Positions 19,701-29,351 are shown, counted from the stretch's first letter. The stretch is DNA of 64,000 bases from Gammaproteobacteria bacterium (GCA_018661465.1 JABJIC010000018.1:181458-245457), one strand, 5' to 3'. Numbers and translations: made by a program. The notes: generated from the letters alone by a model not told the origin.

Positions 19701-21627
19701 TGATATACAAAGTGAAGATTTCTCAGTTGTGGGCATAGGCGATATGTCGGGAGATGTTTTCGGTAACGGCATGCTGCTTTCACACCACATATGCCTATTG
19801 GCTGCCTTTAACCACATTCATATTTTTATCGATCCTAGTCCTGATTCGGCATCCAGCTATAAGGAACGGAAAAGGCTTTTTATTAAGGCGGGGTCTAGTT
19901 GGTCGGATTACAAAGCTGATCTTATATCCAAAGGTGGCGGTGTATTTTCCCGATCTCAAAAATCCATTCCGATTTCTGCCGAAATGCGAAAAACATTCGA
20001 CATCGTTGAGGCGACTCTGACTCCCGATCAATTAATTTCGCGGCTGTTGCTCAGCCCGGTAGATTTGATTTGGAATGGAGGAATCGGTACTTATGTGAAA
20101 GCGTCTAGTGAGACCCATAGTCAAATTGGCGATCGAAACAACGACGGCTTGAGAGTGGATGCCAGAGACCTTCGATGTAAGGTTGTCGGTGAAGGAGGAA
20201 ACCTGGGTCTTAGTCAGATGGCTCGAATCGAATATGGATTGTCTGGGGGCGTGTCTTTAACAGATTTTGTTGATAACTCAGCAGGTGTTGATTGTTCTGA
20301 TCATGAAGTAAATATAAAAATTGTTCTCAATCGTCTTCATCAGCAAGGAAAGATTACCGAGAGCAGGCGAATTAAATTATTGGAATCTATGACCGATGAT
20401 ATTGCTGAGCTCGTTTTGGCGAATAACTATGAGCAAGTTCAGGCTATCGGCATGGCGCATCGCGATGTGGAATACCGTAATCGGGAATATGCCGATCTTG
20501 TAGCCTACCTGGAAAGTAAGGCGGGATTGAATCGTGCGCTGGAATTCATGCCTAACCACGAACAGTTTGAAGAAAGGTCAGCAAAGAATGAATTCTTAAC
20601 TCGTCCGGAATTATCAGTGCTGACTTCCTACACCAAAATGTTCTTGAAGCAGGAATTGCTTTCGGCTGATTACATTAATGACAAGTATTTGGACGAATAC
20701 CTCTTTTCATCTTTCCCCAAGAGCTTTGGTAAGAAATTTGAAAAAGAAATTCTTCAGCATCCGCTGCGCAGCGAGTTGAGTTCTACGCAACTGGCCAACA
20801 CGGTGGTTAATTTGCTAGGTCCAAGCGTTATCTTTCGCATGACTGATTCAACCGGGGCGAGCGTGGCGGAAGTAGTTAGGGCGGCCGTGATAGCCAAAGA
20901 CATATTTCAGATAGAGCAGTATTGGTATGAAATAGAAACTCTGAATTTTAAGCTACCTTGTGAGGCGCAAGACAAAATGATGGCTAAGCTTGTGCGCTTA
21001 TTACGGCGTACGATTCGTTGGCTATTAAGAAATCATCGCCAGGAACTTCGTTTTGATACATCGGTGCGCTTTTATCAGTCAGATATTAAGAAGTGCAGAG
21101 AGATGCTTCCTCAGAAGCTGCCGTTGGAATTTCGCGAAATGCTCGATACTAAAATCGCGGAGCTTGTTGAGGAGGGAGTGCCTCAGGTTTTAGCGGGAAA
21201 AATCACCCAGAGTGAATTTTTATTTCCTGCCTGCAGTTTTGTGGAAATAAAGCATTCGTGCAAAGAAAGCCTTTCTAGCGTAATTGATTTTTATTACGCA
21301 ACGGGAGAGGAGTTAAAGCTAAATTGGCTAGGCAAAGTGATTAATCAATTGCGAGTGGCGAACCATTGGCAAGCTCTTGCTCGAGAAACCTATCTCGATG
21401 ATTTGTCTCTGCAACAGCAAATTATATGCTCCAACATAATTCGCTCCAGCAAGAAAAAGGGCTCGCCGGCGAGTAAGGTTAAAGTTTGGGTTGCCGAGAA
21501 TGAACATGCAATTCAAAGAATCGGAGATATGATTCAGCAACTACAAGCTGAGGGAGCGCCTGACTACTCAATGGTTTCTGTGGTATTGCGAGAACTAAAT
21601 TCCATAGCGGCTGCAACTAAAGCATGA
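16768..21627 (+). CDS. gdhB: NAD-specific glutamate dehydrogenase (large, 180-kDa class)
   Basis: A 1619-residue cytoplasmic enzyme of the large bacterial NAD-glutamate dehydrogenase class, which oxidises glutamate to 2-oxoglutarate and ammonia. Length and layout match the Pseudomonas enzyme. A long N-terminal regulatory region carries ACT-like parts, the catalytic core lies at about residues 810-1250, and a helical C-terminal domain follows. In the core are the glycine-rich lysine motif PVGAKGGFVVK, the stretch DGFASGGSNGYDHK and the Rossmann part VVGIGDMSGDVFGNGM. The ATG start is preceded by GGTGAGA. It is transcribed away from the BAT operon. The gene name gdhB follows Pseudomonas use. 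Confidence 0.95.
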   Translation: MAIQRNLSESRLFEILDSKFHKKFSAAKAERLKIFSRRYFASTSDTELNRISAKANYKAVISAWDFIQRRDSNTPQISIIDSSTADKSDNLATTIYILLEDMPFLVDSIRQSLTRSKVNTQAINNTVIYVSRGGGKKASLGRLSSVYANSSSNSSTEALAVIQCSYLDEEQSKQVEAGLRDTLKQVGAAVSDFPKMLLAAQQIRKNLLESKGTLPVSKSEKDESVEFLSWLIDNHFTFLGYEEYKVVKKGDDHLLLLEKGSRLGVSKYKKDISPSTRISSLPRGTARLILRKQICSFAKSATPSKVHRPAHYDYVLLKEFDSKGEVYKEHRFLGLYTSAVYFRQALDIPLIRTKVSSVLDASGFSRNGHDSKNLLQVINVLPRDELFQITEKQLLETALGIARIQDSRRSRLFIRKDVYGKFFSCLIYVPKDIFNTRIRSSIQSFLSAELKAEASEYSTFSSESNFTRVHVILRVPQIEIVKYDTDDLELRLIDLIKPWDDRFSEGLLVNLSEKKAAKVRSKYLECFPASYKETYSAESAIDDINQIETLIGLDEEHKVHASLSSCSAAEGGRFSFRIFSRAQQLHLSDVAPIMENLGLNIISEKAFELLSADGYVVWLHDFSVFAKKGRSSFSGAARENFEQAFIAIWKRKADDDGFSELVLAADLNWRDVSLLRAYAAYLKQTQFGYSTQYVAETLTAYHSVSKLFVDYFYILFEPEVSAHKRKSAPRLHSKILSLIDEVNTLSEDSVLRALLELISATLRSNYFQHDTEGQSKSYISVKMDPSRISHVPLPKPAYEIFVFSRQVEGVHLRGGKVARGGLRWSDRLEDYRTEVLGLVKAQQVKNSVIVPVGAKGGFVVKQDLSSMNREQFLAAGIECYRTFICGLLDITDNRTARGIVSPPRMVRRDDDDPYLVVAADKGTATFSDIANGIAAEYDFWMGDGFASGGSNGYDHKQMGITARGAWVSVQRHFREMGIDIQSEDFSVVGIGDMSGDVFGNGMLLSHHICLLAAFNHIHIFIDPSPDSASSYKERKRLFIKAGSSWSDYKADLISKGGGVFSRSQKSIPISAEMRKTFDIVEATLTPDQLISRLLLSPVDLIWNGGIGTYVKASSETHSQIGDRNNDGLRVDARDLRCKVVGEGGNLGLSQMARIEYGLSGGVSLTDFVDNSAGVDCSDHEVNIKIVLNRLHQQGKITESRRIKLLESMTDDIAELVLANNYEQVQAIGMAHRDVEYRNREYADLVAYLESKAGLNRALEFMPNHEQFEERSAKNEFLTRPELSVLTSYTKMFLKQELLSADYINDKYLDEYLFSSFPKSFGKKFEKEILQHPLRSELSSTQLANTVVNLLGPSVIFRMTDSTGASVAEVVRAAVIAKDIFQIEQYWYEIETLNFKLPCEAQDKMMAKLVRLLRRTIRWLLRNHRQELRFDTSVRFYQSDIKKCREMLPQKLPLEFREMLDTKIAELVEEGVPQVLAGKITQSEFLFPACSFVEIKHSCKESLSSVIDFYYATGEELKLNWLGKVINQLRVANHWQALARETYLDDLSLQQQIICSNIIRSSKKKGSPASKVKVWVAENEHAIQRIGDMIQQLQAEGAPDYSMVSVVLRELNSIAAATKA

Positions 21628-21796
21628 TCTCTCTATTTTTGGGTGTCGAATCGCAGCGCATGAGTCAGCTACTCTTTTAGCTTTGCTAAATACTCAGTAC
21701 AATCCTGTTGCGCCGGAGCTAGTCTCGCTTGCTGCGAGCCAGGATCATACTAAGTATTTATATTTCACAGTCTGTTAAAGATTTATCAAGGACAAC

Positions 21797-22822
21797 GTGT
21801 ACTCAATTTTACGAAATCTACTATTCTGCTTGCCTGCTGAAGCCTCACACAATTTTGCTTTAACTGCGATGACAGTGTCTCAGAAATTGCATTTGTCGGG
21901 ACTGCTTGCTGCTGATACTGAGGGGCTCGCAACCACCAAGACAGTTATGGGAATAGAATTTCCTCACATTGTAGGGCTTGCCGCAGGATTGGACAAAAAT
22001 GCTGATCATGTAGACGCATTGGATGCTTTGGGGTTTGGTTTTCTTGAGCTGGGCACTTTAACGCCGAGGCCGCAGCCTGGTAACCCAAAACCAAGAATGT
22101 ATAGATTGGCATCGGAGCAGGCAATAATTAATCGAATGGGATTCAATAATAAGGGAATCGACCATGCCCTGGAAAATATCCGTAGGCGTCGAGGTAAGGG
22201 AGTCCTTGGAATAAACATCGGTAAAAACTTTGACACACCGGTTGATCAGGCAAACGATGACTACCTCATCGGCTTACAGAAAAGCTATGAATTTGCAGAT
22301 TACATCACCATTAACATTTCATCACCGAATACTCCAGGGCTTCGAACGCTGCAATTCGGTGATGAGCTGAACAGTTTGCTGGATGCGCTTAAAGAGGAAC
22401 AAGCTAAACTGGAAAAAGAGCACGGTCGTTATGTGCCTATTGCTGTGAAGCTTGCGCCGGATCTTAGTGATGCCGAAATAAGCTCATGTTGTGCAAGCAT
22501 TAAAGGCAGGGATATTGACGGGCTTATCGCTACTAATACAACGTTGGATCATAGTGCGGTAGCTAAACACAGATTCGGATCCGAAGCAGGTGGTTTGAGT
22601 GGCGCTCCCCTAACCGACCTTGCCTGCGAAGTAATTGCCAAGATTCGAAGCGAAATAGGAGAGGGGTTTCCCATTATAGGTGTTGGAGGCATCATGAACG
22701 GTGAGCAAGCCGCCGCTCGTCTCGATGCAGGTGCCGACCTCTTGCAAATCTACAGCGGTTTTATTTACAGCGGCCCCGGATTGATAAGAGACATCCTGAT
22801 CGCCGACAAGGCTGGACGCTGA
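21797..22822 (+). CDS. pyrD: Dihydroorotate dehydrogenase (quinone), class 2
   Basis: PyrD oxidises dihydroorotate to orotate at the inner face of the membrane and passes electrons to quinone, the fourth step of pyrimidine synthesis. The 341-residue length and the N-terminal amphipathic helix (residues 1 to about 40) are class 2 features. FMN/substrate motifs are clear: GLAAGLDKNA, GFGFLELGTLTPRPQPGNP, NISSPNTPGLR with the serine base, and GVGGIMNGEQA near the end. The start is GTG with AAGGA six bases upstream. A 169-base spacer separates it from the dehydrogenase gene. Confidence 0.97.
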   Translation: MYSILRNLLFCLPAEASHNFALTAMTVSQKLHLSGLLAADTEGLATTKTVMGIEFPHIVGLAAGLDKNADHVDALDALGFGFLELGTLTPRPQPGNPKPRMYRLASEQAIINRMGFNNKGIDHALENIRRRRGKGVLGINIGKNFDTPVDQANDDYLIGLQKSYEFADYITINISSPNTPGLRTLQFGDELNSLLDALKEEQAKLEKEHGRYVPIAVKLAPDLSDAEISSCCASIKGRDIDGLIATNTTLDHSAVAKHRFGSEAGGLSGAPLTDLACEVIAKIRSEIGEGFPIIGVGGIMNGEQAAARLDAGADLLQIYSGFIYSGPGLIRDILIADKAGR

Positions 22823-22883
22823 ATTCAGTCTAAGGTTTGAAAAAGCAGGATCTGCAAAGCAAGATACGGAAAATCAAACACTA

Positions 22884-23120
22884 ATGTTCAAGTTAATTCT
22901 TTATACAACCGATGGCTGCCATCTCTGTGAGCACGCTGCTGATCTCTTGAAGCAGATTGGACTTAATCGGGAGCTGGAGATCGTAGCAGTGGATATCAGC
23001 GAAGATGAAGGGCTGGTTGAGCAATATGGCATCCGAATTCCGGTGTTACTCAATGAAGCCAAGGGCATTGAAATAGGCTGGCCTTTTGATGCTGCTGATA
23101 TCCTGACTTTATTGGACTAA
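22884..23120 (+). CDS. Small glutaredoxin-like protein (DUF836)
   Basis: A 78-residue thioredoxin-fold protein opening with LILYTTDGCHLCEHA, where CHLC is the redox motif, followed by the cis-proline region (GIRIPVLL). DUF836/glutaredoxin-like proteins of this size are widespread in gammaproteobacteria, often downstream of pyrD; their substrate is not established. The gene starts 61 bases after pyrD and is convergent with tatD, with a hairpin between them. Confidence 0.88.
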   Translation: MFKLILYTTDGCHLCEHAADLLKQIGLNRELEIVAVDISEDEGLVEQYGIRIPVLLNEAKGIEIGWPFDAADILTLLD

Positions 23121-23133
23121 TGTCTTCCTGCCT

Positions 23134-23154
23134 GGCTAAACTAAATGTTTAGCC
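23134..23154. terminator. Hairpin between convergent glutaredoxin-like and tatD genes
   Basis: A perfect 8-bp stem, GGCTAAAC and GTTTAGCC, encloses a five-base loop (TAAAT) and spans the tatD stop codon. There is no U-run on either strand, so it is not a textbook intrinsic terminator. It may stabilise the 3' ends of the two convergent mRNAs or act in both directions weakly. Confidence 0.45.
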
Positions 23155-23932
23155 CAAAAAGTCTGGCAGCATTGCCGGCGGTTACTTCCGCAAGTTCGGT
23201 AAGCTCCCTATCTCGCAGCTGGGCGATAATCCGAAGCACCTCTGGAAGATATTTAGGTTCATTACGGCGAGTCTTTGGTTTCGGGTCCAAGCTTCTAGGT
23301 AACAGGTAGGGCGCGTCGGTTTCAATAAGTAGCCTGTCATCAGGGATTATGGAAACCAAGTCTTGAAGAGCCTTTCCTCGACGCTCATCGCAAATCCAGC
23401 CAGTTATACCAATATACATATCCAGATCGAGATACTCCCTGAGAGCCTCTTCAGTATCGGTAAAACAGTGGACTACGCCGCCGCAAAACTGTGGGCGGTA
23501 TTTTGTTAACAGAGGAACGAAATCATCGTGAGCATCACGTTGATGAAGAAACACGGGTTTCTGGACATCCACTGCCAATTCGAGGTGCTGCTCGAATACA
23601 CGTAATTGATCCGGGCGAGGAGAGTAGTTTCGATTGAAGTCCAGACCTGTTTCGCCAACAGCGACAACCTGAGGTGTACTGGCGAGCCGCCGAATCTGTT
23701 CCATCTCCTTCTCGGAGCAGTTGCTTGCGACATGGGGGTGAAAACCTGCAGTGGCGGAGAAAAACGACTCATCTGGTTCCGCCAATGCTTGAGCCTGAAT
23801 GCTGGTCTCCAGATCGGTGCCGGTAAGTATGATATGGCCGAGCCCAGCATCCTTTGCGTTAGCCACCACCTCGTCAAAGTCGTGCGCAAAGGATTGGTGA
23901 GTTAAATTGGCACCGATATCTACCAGCTTCAT
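23141..23932 (-). CDS. tatD: TatD-family metal-dependent hydrolase / DNase
   Basis: A 263-residue TIM-barrel metallo-hydrolase. Metal ligands of the family are visible: an N-terminal DIGANL stretch, VGETGLDFNR with the bridging glutamate, then HQRDAHDD, HCFTD and ETDAPYLLP. TatD proteins are magnesium-dependent 3'-5' exonucleases that act on damaged DNA or RNA. The N-terminus has DIGANLTHQSF in place of the DTHCH form of the YcfH/YjjV branches, which points to the TatD branch proper. It is a single gene on the minus strand, convergent with the glutaredoxin-like gene. Confidence 0.92.
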   Translation of the reverse strand: MKLVDIGANLTHQSFAHDFDEVVANAKDAGLGHIILTGTDLETSIQAQALAEPDESFFSATAGFHPHVASNCSEKEMEQIRRLASTPQVVAVGETGLDFNRNYSPRPDQLRVFEQHLELAVDVQKPVFLHQRDAHDDFVPLLTKYRPQFCGGVVHCFTDTEEALREYLDLDMYIGITGWICDERRGKALQDLVSIIPDDRLLIETDAPYLLPRSLDPKPKTRRNEPKYLPEVLRIIAQLRDRELTELAEVTAGNAARLFGLNI

Positions 23933-24118
23933 ACTTATGTCCAGGATGATTGAGCCGTTATTAAGTCCAACAACGGGGCGAGAGTCTATACTATGGGCTA
24001 TTCCTGAGCCAGAGCCTGAGTTACAACTTGGACTCGAGAAAGGGCCTTGATAGCCAGCAATTCTGGATATTAGCCGGAATTTCGCCGATAATGCTCGGCG
24101 TTAATTTGATAGAAGTGA

Positions 24119-25171
24119 ATGTGTGTGGATGCCAAGGTAAACAAAAAAGACCTCAATTGGAGCGAATTGGGATTTCAGTATGTGAAAACTGATTTCCGGT
24201 TTAGTGCTACTTGGGAGAATGGTAAGTGGAATGACGGCGAGCTCATCAGAGATGAAATCATCTCTATTCATGAGGGAGCTCCAGCAATTCACTATGCCCA
24301 GCAATGCTTTGAGGGTCTAAAAGCGCAAACATCAGCAGATGGCCGAGTACTTCTGTTTCGCCCGAACCTGAATTGCGAGCGGATGAATCGTACAGCTCCC
24401 CGAATCCTCATGCCTCAGGTACCCGATGAGATGTTTCTCTGCGCTATCGATGAAGTGGTAAAGGCAAACTATGCCTGGATTCCTCCATTTGGTTCCGGCG
24501 CGTCACTCTATATTCGACCTATGTTGATTGGTGTTGGCGAAAATCTGGGACTTAAGCCCGCCAGTAAATTTGAATTCAGGGTTTTTGTTTCCCCTGTGGG
24601 CCCATATTACAAGTCCGATGGGCTGGCTGTTATCAGCCTTGCTGTTTCTGACTTCGACCGGGCGGCGCCTAGCGGTACCGGTAGCTATAAGGTCGGTGCC
24701 AATTATGCCGGAGGGCTGATGGCTACTCAAAAGGCACAGGAGCTTGGCGCCAGCGAGGCCCTGTATCTTGACGCCACCGAAAAACGCTATATAGATGAAG
24801 CGGGGTCAGCAAATATCATTGTGGCTACCAAAGATGGCAGTTTGATAACGCCAAAGTCAGATGCCATTTTGCCAAGTATTACCAGAAGGTCACTAATGGT
24901 ATTGGCGAAAGACAAGCTTGGAATGACTACCGAAGAGCGCTCCATAGACCTACGTAAAGAATTCTCCAGTTTCGATGAAGCGGCCGCCTGTGGTACTGCG
25001 GCAGTACTTTCGCCTGTTGGGAAAATCTACTTCGATGACAGCTGGCACAATATTTATAAAGATGGCGAGACTGTAGGGCCTGTTATGCAGGACTTATTCG
25101 ATCAGCTTGTGGGTATTCAGATGGGCGAAATCGAAGAAGGTTATGGCTGGGTTAAGGAAGTTTCCGTATAG
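24119..25171 (+). CDS. ilvE: Branched-chain amino acid aminotransferase
   Basis: A 350-residue fold-type IV PLP enzyme that interconverts leucine, isoleucine and valine with their 2-oxo acids. The PLP lysine lies in GSYKVGANYAGG, and the conserved YIDEAGSANI and CGTAAVLSPVG motifs follow. The length and the N-terminal LNWSELGFQYVKTDF place it in the longer subgroup (around 350 residues, shared with eukaryotic BCATs), not the 309-residue E. coli IlvE type. The start ATG has only a weak ribosome site. It stands alone, with 186 bases upstream and 359 bases downstream lacking genes. Confidence 0.94.
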   Translation: MCVDAKVNKKDLNWSELGFQYVKTDFRFSATWENGKWNDGELIRDEIISIHEGAPAIHYAQQCFEGLKAQTSADGRVLLFRPNLNCERMNRTAPRILMPQVPDEMFLCAIDEVVKANYAWIPPFGSGASLYIRPMLIGVGENLGLKPASKFEFRVFVSPVGPYYKSDGLAVISLAVSDFDRAAPSGTGSYKVGANYAGGLMATQKAQELGASEALYLDATEKRYIDEAGSANIIVATKDGSLITPKSDAILPSITRRSLMVLAKDKLGMTTEERSIDLRKEFSSFDEAAACGTAAVLSPVGKIYFDDSWHNIYKDGETVGPVMQDLFDQLVGIQMGEIEEGYGWVKEVSV

Positions 25172-25530
25172 CGTTATACAGTTCCACCTGGCGCCTCTTT
25201 TTTTATCTTGAAAATCCTTCTTTGTCTAGGCCATTCAAGGTCTTGCGATTGGTTTCGCAGAGCCAGATAAGAAGTGTTTGTATCGGAAAAACTATGAATC
25301 TGATACTTTTCCTGGCAACTTCATGCTGGCTTGGATAAGGGCCGGATTTGCAGCTTGCTGAAGCCTTCGCTTTATTGCATTTCCTTACTCAAATAATTGA
25401 GACTTTGCTTGAATTCCGTCACTTTCTGAAAATATTTTTTAACAGAAAACTTGACCCACCACCTTCTTGGCCTTATATATGTGCGCTGTTTGGCTCGGTG
25501 AAGCCAGTTAAATTGAGAAAATAAGCTGCA
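25172..25530. other. 359-base intergenic region between ilvE and topA
   Basis: No credible gene is seen. Near the left end a short palindrome (GTATAGCGTTATAC, 25166-25179) overlaps the ilvE stop and a seven-T run follows at 25198-25204, but they are too far apart to form a clear intrinsic terminator. The right end carries the topA promoter. Confidence 0.6.
25451..25479 (+). promoter_or_regulatory. Likely sigma-70 promoter of topA
   Basis: TTGACC (25451-25456) and TATATA (25474-25479) are separated by 17 bases. The predicted start near 25486 gives a leader of about 45 bases. topA promoters in other bacteria respond to supercoiling; nothing in this sequence tests that. Confidence 0.55.
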
Positions 25531-28209
25531 ATGTCAAAATCATTAGTAATAGTTGAGTCACCTGCAAAGGCAAAAACTATCAATAAATATCTCGGGCCGG
25601 AATTCATCGTGAAGTCCAGTGTTGGCCATATACGAGACCTTCCCACCAGTGGAAGCGGTAAGCCCGTTGACCCAAAAGCGAGAGCTGCGGCAGCTGCAAA
25701 AACACGAAAGATGGAGCCTGAAGCGAAGGCTATCTATAAAAAGAAGAAGGCGAAACAACAATTAGTAAAGAGAATGGGAATCGATCCTGAGCAGGATTGG
25801 GCCGCCAATTATCAAATTCTACCGGGTAAAGAGAAGGTTGTTTCTGAACTGAAGAAGTTGGCAAAGAATGCTGACCACATCTATCTCGCGACTGACCTTG
25901 ATAGAGAAGGGGAAGCCATTGCCTGGCACCTAAAGGAATCTATCGGTGGTGATCCCGCCAGATATAAGAGGGTAGTTTTTAACGAAATTACCAAACGTGC
26001 TATCAATGAGGCGTTCTCCGAACCTGGGGAACTTGATATGCGTTATGTCGAAGCGCAGCAGGCTCGACGATTCTTGGATAGGGTAGTGGGCTTTATGGTA
26101 TCGCCACTGTTGTGGGCGAAAGTTGCCCGTGGCTTATCCGCAGGGCGTGTACAGTCAGTAGCTGTTCGCCTGGTAGTCGAAAGAGAGAGACTAATCAGGG
26201 CTTTCATTCCTGAAGAATTCTGGGAAGTTTATGCTCAGCTTAAGACCGCAAAGTCAGAAAAGCTGCGTTGTCAGGTTGTCCGGAAGGCAGGAAGTAATTT
26301 TCGCCCGAATGACAAACAGACCACAGATGCTGCCCTCGATGTGCTTAACGCGGCTGATTTCAGTGTACTGAAGCGTGAAGACAGACCTACCTCGTCCAAG
26401 CCCAAGGCTCCATTGATCACCTCGACCCTGCAGCAGGCTGCGAGCACGAGACTGGGGTTTGGTGTAAAGAAAACCATGATGATGGCTCAGCGGCTTTATG
26501 AGGCTGGCTATATCACTTATATGAGGACGGACTCCACTCATCTTAGTAATGACTCCATCGAGATGTGCCGTAGTTATGTCGAAAAGAGTTTCGGTGCTAA
26601 CTACCTCACTGAGAATCCTGTTCGTTACAGCTCCAAAGAAGGTGCACAGGAGGCTCACGAAGCTGTCCGTCCAACAGACGTAAAAGTCCTGGCGGAAAAG
26701 CTTATGGGCATGGACCCGGACGCGGTTCGATTGTATTCCCTGATCTGGCAATTCTTTGTTGCCTGTCAGATGTCTCCAGCGAAATATCGTAGCTCTTCAA
26801 TTACAGTTGCTGCGGCTGATTTCGAATTACGAACCAAAGGTCGCATCATGCAGTTTGATGGTTACCTGAAGGTTATGCCGAGCAAAGACGAAGATATTGT
26901 CCTGCCGGATGTCAATGAAGGCGATGTTCTGAAACTTAATGAGCTGGAACCTTTTCAGAACTTTACAAAGCCTACTGCGCGATTTACTGAAGCCAGCCTG
27001 GTAAAGGAACTTGAGAAGCAAGGTATTGGCCGTCCATCCACCTATGCATCGATTATCTCCACCATTCAAGACCGTGGCTATGTGCGCACAGAGAACAAAC
27101 GTTTTTATGCATTAAAAATGGGCGATATTGTTGCCGAGCGTTTGCAGGAAAGTTTTACTGATTTGATGGACTATGACTTCACTGCAAAGATGGAAGACTC
27201 TCTAGACGAGGTCGCTGCCGGTGATAGTAATTGGAAAGATGTACTAAATAATTTTTACAAAGGGTTCACCAATCAGCTTGCACAAGCAGAAGCTGAAGAT
27301 GGTGGAATGAGAACTAACGATCCAACGAACACAGATATCAAATGCCCTAAGTGCGAACGCCCAATGCAAATTAGGACTGCATCGACTGGTGTTTTTCTCG
27401 GTTGTTCAGGCTATGCCCTGCCACCGAAAGAGCGTTGTAAATCTACGATCAATCTTACTCCGGGCGAAGATGCCATACGCACCGATACAGCGGAAGAAGC
27501 AGAAGCCCAGGAAAACATTCTTCTTAGACAGAAGCATCGTTGTGGCATTTGCAATACTGCGATGGATGCCTATTTGATCGACGAGAAACGTAAGCTTCAT
27601 GTTTGCGGCAATAATCCGGACTGTTCAGGCTTCGAAGTTGAAAATGGCGAATTTAAGATTCGCGGCTATGACGGACCCATTATTGAATGTGATAAATGTG
27701 AATCAGATATGCAGCTCAAGACAGGCCGCTTTGGTAAGTACTTTGGTTGCAGCAATGAAGATTGTAAGAACACACGCAAGCTACTTCGAAATGGCGAGGC
27801 TGCGCCACCAAAGATGGACCCGGTTCCAATGCCTGAATTGGCTTGTATAAACGTGGACGATCATTATATTTTGCGTGACGGCGCTTCCGGTTTGTTTTTG
27901 GCGGCAAGCAAGTTCCCCAAAAACAGGGAGACACGCGCTCCGTATGTAGAAGAATTACTTCCCCACAAGGAAGAGATTGATCCTAAATATAACTTTATAT
28001 TTGAAGCTCCAGTAGAAGACGACCAAGGCAATAAGACCATGGTGCGTTACAGCCGAAAAACCAAGGAGCAGTACGTCCAAACAGAAGTAGATAAAAAGGC
28101 GACGGGCTGGAAAGCTTTTTACGACAATGGCAAGTGGGTAATTACCAAGCCAGTGAAGAAAGCGAAAAAGAAAGCAGCCGCGAAAAAGAAGGCGAAGAAG
28201 AAATCCTAA
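25531..28209 (+). CDS. topA: DNA topoisomerase I
   Basis: TopA is a type IA topoisomerase that relaxes negative supercoils through a tyrosine-linked single-strand break. The 892-residue protein opens with the TOPRIM domain ([17 protein letters not shown], then [14 protein letters not shown]). The active tyrosine is Y330 in YITYMRTDS. The C-terminal part has several four-cysteine zinc motifs (for example [25 protein letters not shown]) and a strongly lysine/alanine-rich tail that probably contacts DNA. It is convergent with lexA, with 28 bases between the stops. Confidence 0.97.
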   Translation: MSKSLVIVESPAKAKTINKYLGPEFIVKSSVGHIRDLPTSGSGKPVDPKARAAAAAKTRKMEPEAKAIYKKKKAKQQLVKRMGIDPEQDWAANYQILPGKEKVVSELKKLAKNADHIYLATDLDREGEAIAWHLKESIGGDPARYKRVVFNEITKRAINEAFSEPGELDMRYVEAQQARRFLDRVVGFMVSPLLWAKVARGLSAGRVQSVAVRLVVERERLIRAFIPEEFWEVYAQLKTAKSEKLRCQVVRKAGSNFRPNDKQTTDAALDVLNAADFSVLKREDRPTSSKPKAPLITSTLQQAASTRLGFGVKKTMMMAQRLYEAGYITYMRTDSTHLSNDSIEMCRSYVEKSFGANYLTENPVRYSSKEGAQEAHEAVRPTDVKVLAEKLMGMDPDAVRLYSLIWQFFVACQMSPAKYRSSSITVAAADFELRTKGRIMQFDGYLKVMPSKDEDIVLPDVNEGDVLKLNELEPFQNFTKPTARFTEASLVKELEKQGIGRPSTYASIISTIQDRGYVRTENKRFYALKMGDIVAERLQESFTDLMDYDFTAKMEDSLDEVAAGDSNWKDVLNNFYKGFTNQLAQAEAEDGGMRTNDPTNTDIKCPKCERPMQIRTASTGVFLGCSGYALPPKERCKSTINLTPGEDAIRTDTAEEAEAQENILLRQKHRCGICNTAMDAYLIDEKRKLHVCGNNPDCSGFEVENGEFKIRGYDGPIIECDKCESDMQLKTGRFGKYFGCSNEDCKNTRKLLRNGEAAPPKMDPVPMPELACINVDDHYILRDGASGLFLAASKFPKNRETRAPYVEELLPHKEEIDPKYNFIFEAPVEDDQGNKTMVRYSRKTKEQYVQTEVDKKATGWKAFYDNGKWVITKPVKKAKKKAAAKKKAKKKS

Positions 28210-28237
28210 AAGCGGGAAAAATCTTAAAAAAGAATAG

Positions 28238-28846
28238 CTATACGCTGCGGCGAATCACGCCAACGCTAATCCCTTCAATGGCGAAATCTTCTGTTCGGGT
28301 ATCCACTTCGATGGGCTCATAGTCCGGATTCTCAGGCAGCAAGTTGAGCTTGTATTTGCTCCGACCCATTTCCAGGCGCTTAACGGTGACTTCATCATCG
28401 ATTCGCGCAACTACAATATCGCCGTTTCTCGCTTTATCCGTCTTATGAACTACAAGCAGGTCATCTTCATAAATACCGACATCAATCATGCTGGTGCCTT
28501 TAACCGTGAGCAGGTAATCCGCAGCGGGTGAAAACATATCCGGGGGGATTTCGCAGTAGTCGGAGATAGATTCTTCGGCAAGTATTGGGCTACCGGCGGC
28601 GACTTGGCCAATAATAGGTAGTCCCAGTTGCTCATTTATCGGAATACGCAGGCCTCGCGAGGTGCCTGGTAACATCTCGATAGCGCCTTTACGGGCAAGG
28701 GCTCTGAGATGTTCTTCGGCAGCATTGGGAGACTTAAAACCCATCTTTGCAGCTATTTCGGACCGAGTAGGAGGAAATCCTGTCTCCTGAAGGTAGTCCT
28801 TTATAAATTCAAGAATCTCTTCTTGTCGAGCTGTTAGCTTGAGCAT
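28238..28846 (-). CDS. lexA: LexA SOS repressor
   Basis: LexA represses the SOS regulon and cleaves itself when RecA filaments form. The 202-residue protein has an N-terminal winged helix (residues 1 to about 65) and a C-terminal peptidase fold. The cleavage pair A84-G85 and the catalytic dyad S119 and K156 fall at exactly the E. coli residue numbers. The ATG has AGGA about eight bases upstream. A LexA box overlaps its promoter, so autoregulation is expected. Confidence 0.97.
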   Translation of the reverse strand: MLKLTARQEEILEFIKDYLQETGFPPTRSEIAAKMGFKSPNAAEEHLRALARKGAIEMLPGTSRGLRIPINEQLGLPIIGQVAAGSPILAEESISDYCEIPPDMFSPAADYLLTVKGTSMIDVGIYEDDLLVVHKTDKARNGDIVVARIDDEVTVKRLEMGRSKYKLNLLPENPDYEPIEVDTRTEDFAIEGISVGVIRRSV

Positions 28847-28872
28847 TGTATTGTCCTGAATCGTGAATATAA

Positions 28873-28888
28873 CTGTAATTATATACAG
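28873..28888 (-). promoter_or_regulatory. LexA (SOS) box upstream of lexA
   Basis: CTGT at 28873-28876 and ACAG at 28885-28888 flank eight A/T bases, the CTGT-N8-ACAG pattern of the gammaproteobacterial LexA operator. The surrounding bases extend the near-palindrome. It covers the -10 element of the lexA promoter and lies 27 bases upstream of the start codon. Confidence 0.93.
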
Positions 28889-28905
28889 TTATCTGACGAT
28901 GACAA
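28878..28905 (-). promoter_or_regulatory. lexA promoter
   Basis: On the minus strand TTGTCA (28900-28905) and TATAAT (28878-28883) are 16 bases apart. The -10 is a full consensus match and sits inside the LexA box, so bound LexA would block RNA polymerase directly. Confidence 0.8.
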
Positions 28906-29024
28906 TAAAACTTTAGAATGGGAGGTTAAACCCACGGAGGGTGCTGCGGCAGCGGGAATAGCTGAGCTAATGAGGCCTAGCTTGCCTAAAAGGGTGGGAG
29001 AAGCTTATTGGGACTTAGCTTGTT

Positions 29025-29351
29025 CTATACAATTTGGAAATCATCGCCAGAGTCGAAGGAATCCGGCTCCAGGTCCGAGAGTACGCCAGACCAGTTTTCC
29101 GGAACAATGGTCTCGTCATTGTAGACCTGATCTCCGTCGTTGAGCTCGAAGGGGCCTCGCCAGTCCTCTGGAGCTTCGGCATTGATAAGGGTTAACTGCT
29201 TCCAGGTGCTGCGATCATATTCGCCGACTTCGCCATCCACTAGTTGATATTCAACTGTTCCGGTTTCTTCTTCATAAGCCACTACTTCAAAGAGGCTTCC
29301 GCTGACTAGATCTTGATACCAGGCGGAAACTTCGGGCATGATTTTGTTCAT
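29025..29351 (-). CDS. Small acidic protein of the DUF6763 type
   Basis: A 108-residue strongly acidic soluble protein. The N-terminal half (PEVSAWYQDLVSGSLFEVVA, then GTVEYQLVDGEVGEYD) looks like a small beta-barrel and resembles the DUF6763 family of short gammaproteobacterial proteins; the assignment is from memory of the motif. The C-terminal part (about residues 60-108) is rich in D, E and W. No catalytic residues are apparent and the function is unknown. It is on the same strand as lexA, 178 bases upstream of it. Confidence 0.75.
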   Translation of the reverse strand: MNKIMPEVSAWYQDLVSGSLFEVVAYEEETGTVEYQLVDGEVGEYDRSTWKQLTLINAEAPEDWRGPFELNDGDQVYNDETIVPENWSGVLSDLEPDSFDSGDDFQIV

